Positions 60,270 to 64,000 of a DNA stretch of 64,000 bases are shown here, in pieces. The notes under the pieces were generated by a model. That model worked only from the letters and a program-made list of their open reading frames with translations. It had not been told where the DNA came from and made no database searches. The stretch lies in NCBI RefSeq assembly GCF_035627495.1, contig NZ_DASPLO010000175.1, positions 29,962-93,961 of the forward strand, written 5' to 3'. Both the position numbers and the translations under genes were made by a program. The first letter of the stretch is position 1, and every line of letters starts with the position of its first letter. This DNA is from Methylocaldum sp035627495. Lineage in GTDB: Bacteria > Pseudomonadota > Gammaproteobacteria > Methylococcales > Methylococcaceae.

Positions 60270-61958
60270 ATGTACGCGCCGTATTTTCATCTCAGCGAAC
60301 CTCCCTTTTCCATCGCCCCAAACCCGCGCTATCTCTATCTGAGCCCCCAACACCAAGAGGCGCTGGCCCATCTCTTGTACGGGATCAGCGTAGGCGGGAG
60401 ATTCGTCGTGCTGACGGGCGAAGTCGGCACCGGAAAAACGACCTTATGCCGATGTCTCCTGGACCAGTTGCCCGAGGACGTCGACGTCGCGCTAATTTTC
60501 AACCCCAGGCTAAACCCTCGGGAACTGCTCGCCAGCATTTGCGACGAACTGCACATCGTTTACCCCGAGGCCCGGGCGAGCCTGAAGCAGCTCATCGATT
60601 TGTTGAATCGGCATCTTCTCGAAACCCACGCCCGCGGGCGGCGAACCATCGTCCTGATCGACGAGGCGCAGAACCTCAGCTTCGAAGTGCTGGAACAGAT
60701 TCGACTGCTCACCAATCTCGAAACGAATCAGGCCAAACTGCTGCAAATCATCCTCGTCGGCCAGCCCGAACTGGGCACCATGTTAGCTCAGCCGGACTTG
60801 CGGCAACTTTCGCAACGGATTTCCGCGCGCTATCACCTACGTCCGCTGAGTGTCCGGGAAACGATGGCCTATATCCGGCATCGTCTGGCCGTCAGCGGCA
60901 CCAAGGATCGGCTGTTCAGCCGGATGGCCGTCGGTGAAATCCATCGCAGATCGGGGGGGATTCCGCGTCTGATCAATCTCATCTGCGACCGGGCATTGCT
61001 GGGCGCTTACACCCTTGGAAAAAACAGCGCCGGCTATGCCATTGCGCGGAAGGCCGCCAACGAACTGATGCCGAAAGGCAGCGTCGGACATTCCATACGA
61101 CCTTCACCCATCACACCTCTTGGTCTTCTGGCCGTGCTCGCCGTTTGCGGATCGGTCTATGCTGGCTTTGCCTTCCTGCCCAACTCGGTCGCCATGCCCC
61201 GTCAATTGTCCGCTCTGTTGGATCCGCTCATGGCACGCGATCGGCCCATCGACCAGCCGAAACCGGATGCTCCGATCCCTTTGGCGCCGTCAGCCACGCC
61301 GCAAAATGCCCTGGAGCCCCCGAAACCCGCCGCAACGCCTGATCCGGAGCAGGCGTTTGCCAAACTGATCGTCGACCCTGGCCTGACCCGTGACAAGGCT
61401 TTTGCCCGCCTCCTGTCCTTGTGGCGGATCGAGCCGCCCGACGAGACCACCAAGATCTGCCAATTTGCCGAACGGAAAGGGCTGCGTTGTCTCTCGACCA
61501 CCGGCAATTGGTTTCAACTGCGAACGCTCGATCACCCGGCCGTGCTGGAATTCACGGCGCCTGACGGCGGAAAGCGTTATGCAACCCTGGTCGGCATTCG
61601 CGACGACAAGATCGAACTGAGTTTTGGCGAACAAAACCATGCCTTTTACTTGGCGGACATTCTGCCGTTTTGGGGGGGCGGCTCCACCTTGCTCTGGAAA
61701 CCACCCAACGGCGACGCCGCGCCACTTAATGCGGGCAACAAGAGCGATACCGTGAAGTGGTTGAGGCAGATGCTGCGCGCATCGGCTCAAGACGGAGCCG
61801 ACGACTATTTCGATGCGAATCTAAAGGCCCGGGTGATCGCATTTCAGGTAGAGCACGGATTGGCTCCGGACGGTGTCGCGGGTCCCTATACCATGATTTA
61901 TCTCGCCAAAAGAGCCGGCGACCCTGGCGTGCCAAGGCTAGCCCCAGGTTCTCCATAA
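60270..61958 (+). CDS. gspA: ExeA/GspA-type ATPase with peptidoglycan-binding domain
   Basis: The 562-residue protein starts MYAPYFHLSEPPFSIAPNP, the ExeA family opening. AAA+ motifs are Walker A GEVGTGKTT (about residue 50), Walker B TIVLIDEAQNLS, and arginine-finger region RRSGGIPRLIN. After a membrane helix (LGLLAVLAVCGSVYAGFAFL) the periplasmic part has a C39-like segment and ends in a PG_binding_1 domain (SDTVKWLRQMLRASAQDGAD, GVAGPYTMIYLAKRA). In Aeromonas ExeA/ExeB remodel peptidoglycan to let the type II secretin ExeD assemble. gspB follows after 16 bases. Confidence 0.92.
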   Translation: MYAPYFHLSEPPFSIAPNPRYLYLSPQHQEALAHLLYGISVGGRFVVLTGEVGTGKTTLCRCLLDQLPEDVDVALIFNPRLNPRELLASICDELHIVYPEARASLKQLIDLLNRHLLETHARGRRTIVLIDEAQNLSFEVLEQIRLLTNLETNQAKLLQIILVGQPELGTMLAQPDLRQLSQRISARYHLRPLSVRETMAYIRHRLAVSGTKDRLFSRMAVGEIHRRSGGIPRLINLICDRALLGAYTLGKNSAGYAIARKAANELMPKGSVGHSIRPSPITPLGLLAVLAVCGSVYAGFAFLPNSVAMPRQLSALLDPLMARDRPIDQPKPDAPIPLAPSATPQNALEPPKPAATPDPEQAFAKLIVDPGLTRDKAFARLLSLWRIEPPDETTKICQFAERKGLRCLSTTGNWFQLRTLDHPAVLEFTAPDGGKRYATLVGIRDDKIELSFGEQNHAFYLADILPFWGGGSTLLWKPPNGDAAPLNAGNKSDTVKWLRQMLRASAQDGADDYFDANLKARVIAFQVEHGLAPDGVAGPYTMIYLAKRAGDPGVPRLAPGSP

Positions 61959-61974
61959 AACCGGAACAGCATCG

Positions 61975-62901
61975 ATGTCCTACATTCTCGAAGCACTCCG
62001 AAAATCGGAACGCGAACGGCAAGCGGGTCAAGCCGCGCCGCTCGCTCCTGTCCAAGTCGATCCAGCGCCGCCGCGGCATCGCGGGCTGGCCTGGATGGCA
62101 GCGCTCCTCATCGTGCTTAACGGTGCCGTCCTGGGCTATCTTTGGCTCACCCGATGGGGGAAAAGCGAACCGCCGGCGCAGCCCATCATGGCGGATACGG
62201 CTAAAAAAGCCGTTGAAACCGACAAGGTGGAAAGCGCTGCCGCATCCGGCGCCACGGCAGCACAATCGGATTCCGCCCCGGCGACCTTAAGCTCGCCGGA
62301 AATCCAACCTCCAGAAAAAGAGGAGCCTCCGGCGCTCGTACAAGTTGAACAGCCGCCGGTAGCGCAGCGCCCTAAGGAAAAGGCCGACGACACCGCCGAT
62401 CAATCGGTTGCACTACCAACGATGTCCAAACCCAAATCCGCGCCGCCCGAAAAAGCGGAACGCCTTTCGGCGCAGACTACCGACAAACGGCTCGACAAGC
62501 CGGCGGAGAAAAGCGGGGCGCTTCCTCGGCAAACGAAACCTGTCGATCATCGGGAACCCGCGATCGAACCCGCTACGGGCGAAGAAGCTATTCCCCCTGT
62601 CGCATTCCGGGCTCCCGCAGGCGCACCGGAACCCCGCGACCCGCCGCCCCAGGATCTCGCGGACAAACCCGCCATTCCGTTTCTCCATGCCATGCCCGTC
62701 GATTTTCAGCAGCGGATGGCGCCCATCACGATCAACGTATTCGCCTACTCCGAGCAGCCCGAAGAGCGTTTTGCGATCATCGACATGAAGAAATACCGGG
62801 TAGGTGACCGCATCCAAGGCGGCGCGGAACTCTTGGAGATCCGTTCCGACAGCCTCGTGCTGCAATCGGAAGGGCGTAAATTCCGCATTCCACGGCCGTG
62901 A
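61975..62901 (+). CDS. gspB: GspB/ExeB-type secretin-assembly protein
   Basis: The 308-residue protein starts MSYILEALRKSERERQAGQA, the hallmark of GspB/ExeB, then has a single helix (AWMAALLIVLNGAVLGYLWL), a 170-residue Pro/Ala/Glu-rich disordered linker, and a C-terminal GspB domain (INVFAYSEQPEERFAIIDMK, KYRVGDRIQGGAELLEIRSD, LVLQSEGRKFRIP) that is related to the HR domain of GspC. It works with the ExeA-type ATPase next to it. The rest of the type II secretion genes are not in this window. Confidence 0.92.
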   Translation: MSYILEALRKSERERQAGQAAPLAPVQVDPAPPRHRGLAWMAALLIVLNGAVLGYLWLTRWGKSEPPAQPIMADTAKKAVETDKVESAAASGATAAQSDSAPATLSSPEIQPPEKEEPPALVQVEQPPVAQRPKEKADDTADQSVALPTMSKPKSAPPEKAERLSAQTTDKRLDKPAEKSGALPRQTKPVDHREPAIEPATGEEAIPPVAFRAPAGAPEPRDPPPQDLADKPAIPFLHAMPVDFQQRMAPITINVFAYSEQPEERFAIIDMKKYRVGDRIQGGAELLEIRSDSLVLQSEGRKFRIPRP

Positions 62902-63698
62902 ACACTTGGCGAGCCTAAAAGGACTGATTCGTCCGATGTCGCTAAGAAGCTGTCTTGAAACGTCACGAGGGATGTCGGGACAAGGCGCGGAAGGGTGACC
63001 CGGAGCGCGGGATACGCAAAGGGAACAGCCGCAGGCTGGCCCGCAGGGCGAGTCCCACGGATGGGGCGCGTAATAACCGGCGTGTACCGAGGCGTACATG
63101 ACCATTTCGCCAGGAGAGAAATGGGACCGCGGCGGCGCGCCGTAGTTCGAAGACAGCTTCTAAGAGGCTCTGAACAGACCCGTTCGCACTGAGCGTCGCA
63201 CGATAGCGCAGAGTCGAAGGGCTCAACACAAACGGTTTCTATCTTTTTTGATCGAGCCGTCCGTCGTGGACGGTACGAGCGGGATGTCTTGATCAATCCT
63301 GCGCATCTCAACTTTCCCCCATCGAGCATTCGGCGCCCGAACCGGTGATTTGGGATCAGCGATTGTTCACCGCCGGCGAACGATAAAATGGATACGGCAA
63401 AGACTTTCGGGCAGGCGCGTCGAAACGGTCGCCGGCGCTCGGGGTTGGCTCATTGGAACGGCAAGCTTGGATGCCTCCAAAGATTACTCTGGCTGGTGAA
63501 CCTACGATTTAGCTTGAACAACAAGCCTCCCTTCCGGAAACACCTACAATTAAAACGGCGATGTGGACTGGAACCCTAGGGAAGACCACTCAAGCTTAAG
63601 AGTAGCCTCGTTTCCACGTCTCCTACGCAGGAATATCGGCCGGGACTTTCCGGGATCGTGTGACGAGAAAAAAGCTTACTCATAACAAAGGTGCGCCG
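62902..63698. other. Gene-free region with MITE-like element
   Basis: About 800 bases with no supported gene. Open frames here have no motif and are probably chance. The left part is the MITE-like element; the right part (63162-63698) shows nothing recognisable. Confidence 0.5.
62945..63161. mobile_element. MITE-like element with 12-bp terminal inverted repeats
   Basis: AGAAGCTGTCTT at 62945-62956 is repeated in inverse at 63150-63161, with weaker agreement for some bases inside. The 217-bp segment between is GC-rich and codes for nothing known. Direct target repeats are not clear. It may be a small non-autonomous transposable element or a decayed repeat. Confidence 0.45.
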
Positions 63699-63887
63699 AT
63701 GCAACGATTTTTCCCCTTCGCGGTAAATTCGGCTTTTGTCTTGACAATATTTCTGCTTTTTCTGCCGGGCATGGGGTGCAGCCGCACCAGCGGATTCCCC
63801 GATAAGCTGCACATCCTTTCGCTGCTTGAAAACCGCGATTTCGATTCACTCGACCGCTTACTAGTGTCCTGTCCCATTAATACGTAG
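63699..63887 (+). pseudogene. Lipoprotein gene cut by IS630 insertion
   Basis: The frame starts with a lipoprotein signal (FPFAVNSAFVLTIFLLFLPG, then MGCS) and a short mature part (FPDKLHILSLLENRDFDSLD). The latter reads like the start of a repeat-helical (TPR/Sel1-type) domain. At about 63862 the sense ends in CTTACTAGTGTCCTGTCCC, the probable left end of an IS630-type element, and a stop follows after a few codons. The rest of the gene should lie beyond the element outside the window. Confidence 0.7.
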
Positions 63888-64000
63888 CATAAATCTTGCT
63901 TAATTTCTGGGTGTCTTTAGATTTGAGGAGATACCCAATGAAAAACGGCCGCCCGAAAGCCGAACTGGTCATCACACCCGCTGAACGCGAACAACTGGAG
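63862..64000 (+). mobile_element. IS630-family element, left part (runs off the window)
   Basis: From about 63862 to the window end. A transposase start (ATG 63938, GAGGAG upstream) reads MKNGRPKAELVITPAEREQL, the GRPKAxL opening of IS630-family transposases with their N-terminal helix-turn-helix. IS630 inserts at TA; the junction CTTACTAGTG has suitable TA steps. The rest is outside the window. Confidence 0.8.
63938..64000 (+). CDS. IS630-family transposase, N-terminus (partial)
   Basis: Only the first 21 codons are visible. GRPKAELVITPAEREQ is the usual start of IS630-type DDE transposases. A SD (GAGGAG) lies nine bases before the ATG. Whether the element is intact cannot be seen. Confidence 0.75.
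   Translation, partial: MKNGRPKAELVITPAEREQLE

Noticed and set aside
63388..63579. Short frame between the MITE-like segment and the lipoprotein remnant
   Set aside because: No motif, basic biased composition, no ribosome binding site.

Overview
The window looks like a chromosomal segment of a free-living gammaproteobacterium with a fairly high GC content. The evidence is the gene set: an ExeA/GspB pair, a MatP-like protein, Spy/CpxP-type and glycine-zipper lipoproteins, and many CusCBA-type efflux genes. A methanotroph-type relative is possible from overall impression, but no diagnostic methane or methanol gene lies here, so this is not claimed. No rRNA, tRNA or CRISPR array was recognised.

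Layout. 0-3.5 kb: the end of a histidine kinase gene, a decayed lipoprotein, an IS110-family fragment, an AT-richer orphan gene with a PD-(D/E)XK nuclease signature, and a DUF2959 lipoprotein. 3.6-12 kb: a lone [NiFe]-hydrogenase-like large subunit that lacks one Ni-ligand cysteine, a FlhG/MinD-like ATPase, a secreted phosphoesterase, an SGNH-like hydrolase, an LPG-synthase-type membrane protein, a DUF3080 lipoprotein and a GlcG/HbpS-type protein. 12.3-22.9 kb: a tightly packed group (RibA-RibD reductase fusion, Zn-dehydrogenase-like protein, PTPS/QueD-like protein, methyltransferase). After a Spy-like gene and its divergent two-component system come two more methyltransferases, a CDP-alcohol phosphatidyltransferase and a glycosyltransferase. 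Together these suggest synthesis of an unknown pteridine- or pyrimidine-derived, possibly glycosylated or lipid-linked metabolite.

23-32.9 kb: a copper oxidase pair (CopA/CopB), a DUF937-LysM protein, a Rap1a/Tai-type periplasmic protein, an aquaporin, a porin whose signal peptide is out of frame at a run of seven G, a doubly damaged patatin phospholipase and a damaged MerR regulator. 33-55 kb is a metal-resistance region: two CusCBA-type RND systems, an AhpD-like protein, a P2-type Ca-like ATPase, a CDF transporter, an SmbP-like metal-binding protein, a merR/merTP module without merA, a GDCCVxC protein and a Cu(I) P1B-ATPase. Both RND pumps keep the three CusA methionines, so the region as a whole points to Cu/Ag and Hg handling in both the cytoplasm and periplasm.

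55-64 kb: an OBAP/DUF1264 lipoprotein, two tandem OmpA-like lipoproteins (one has lost its glycine zipper), a glycine-zipper lipoprotein, a PHB-depolymerase-like esterase, a MatP-like ribbon-helix-helix protein with four copies of a symmetric 11-mer in and before its gene, the ExeA/GspB pair, a MITE-like segment, and at the right edge an IS630-type element that has cut a lipoprotein gene.

The observations most worth following are the MatP-like protein with its site cluster, the pterin/flavin-like gene group, the hydrogenase-like protein missing a bridging cysteine, the orphan nuclease, and the G7 tract in the porin.
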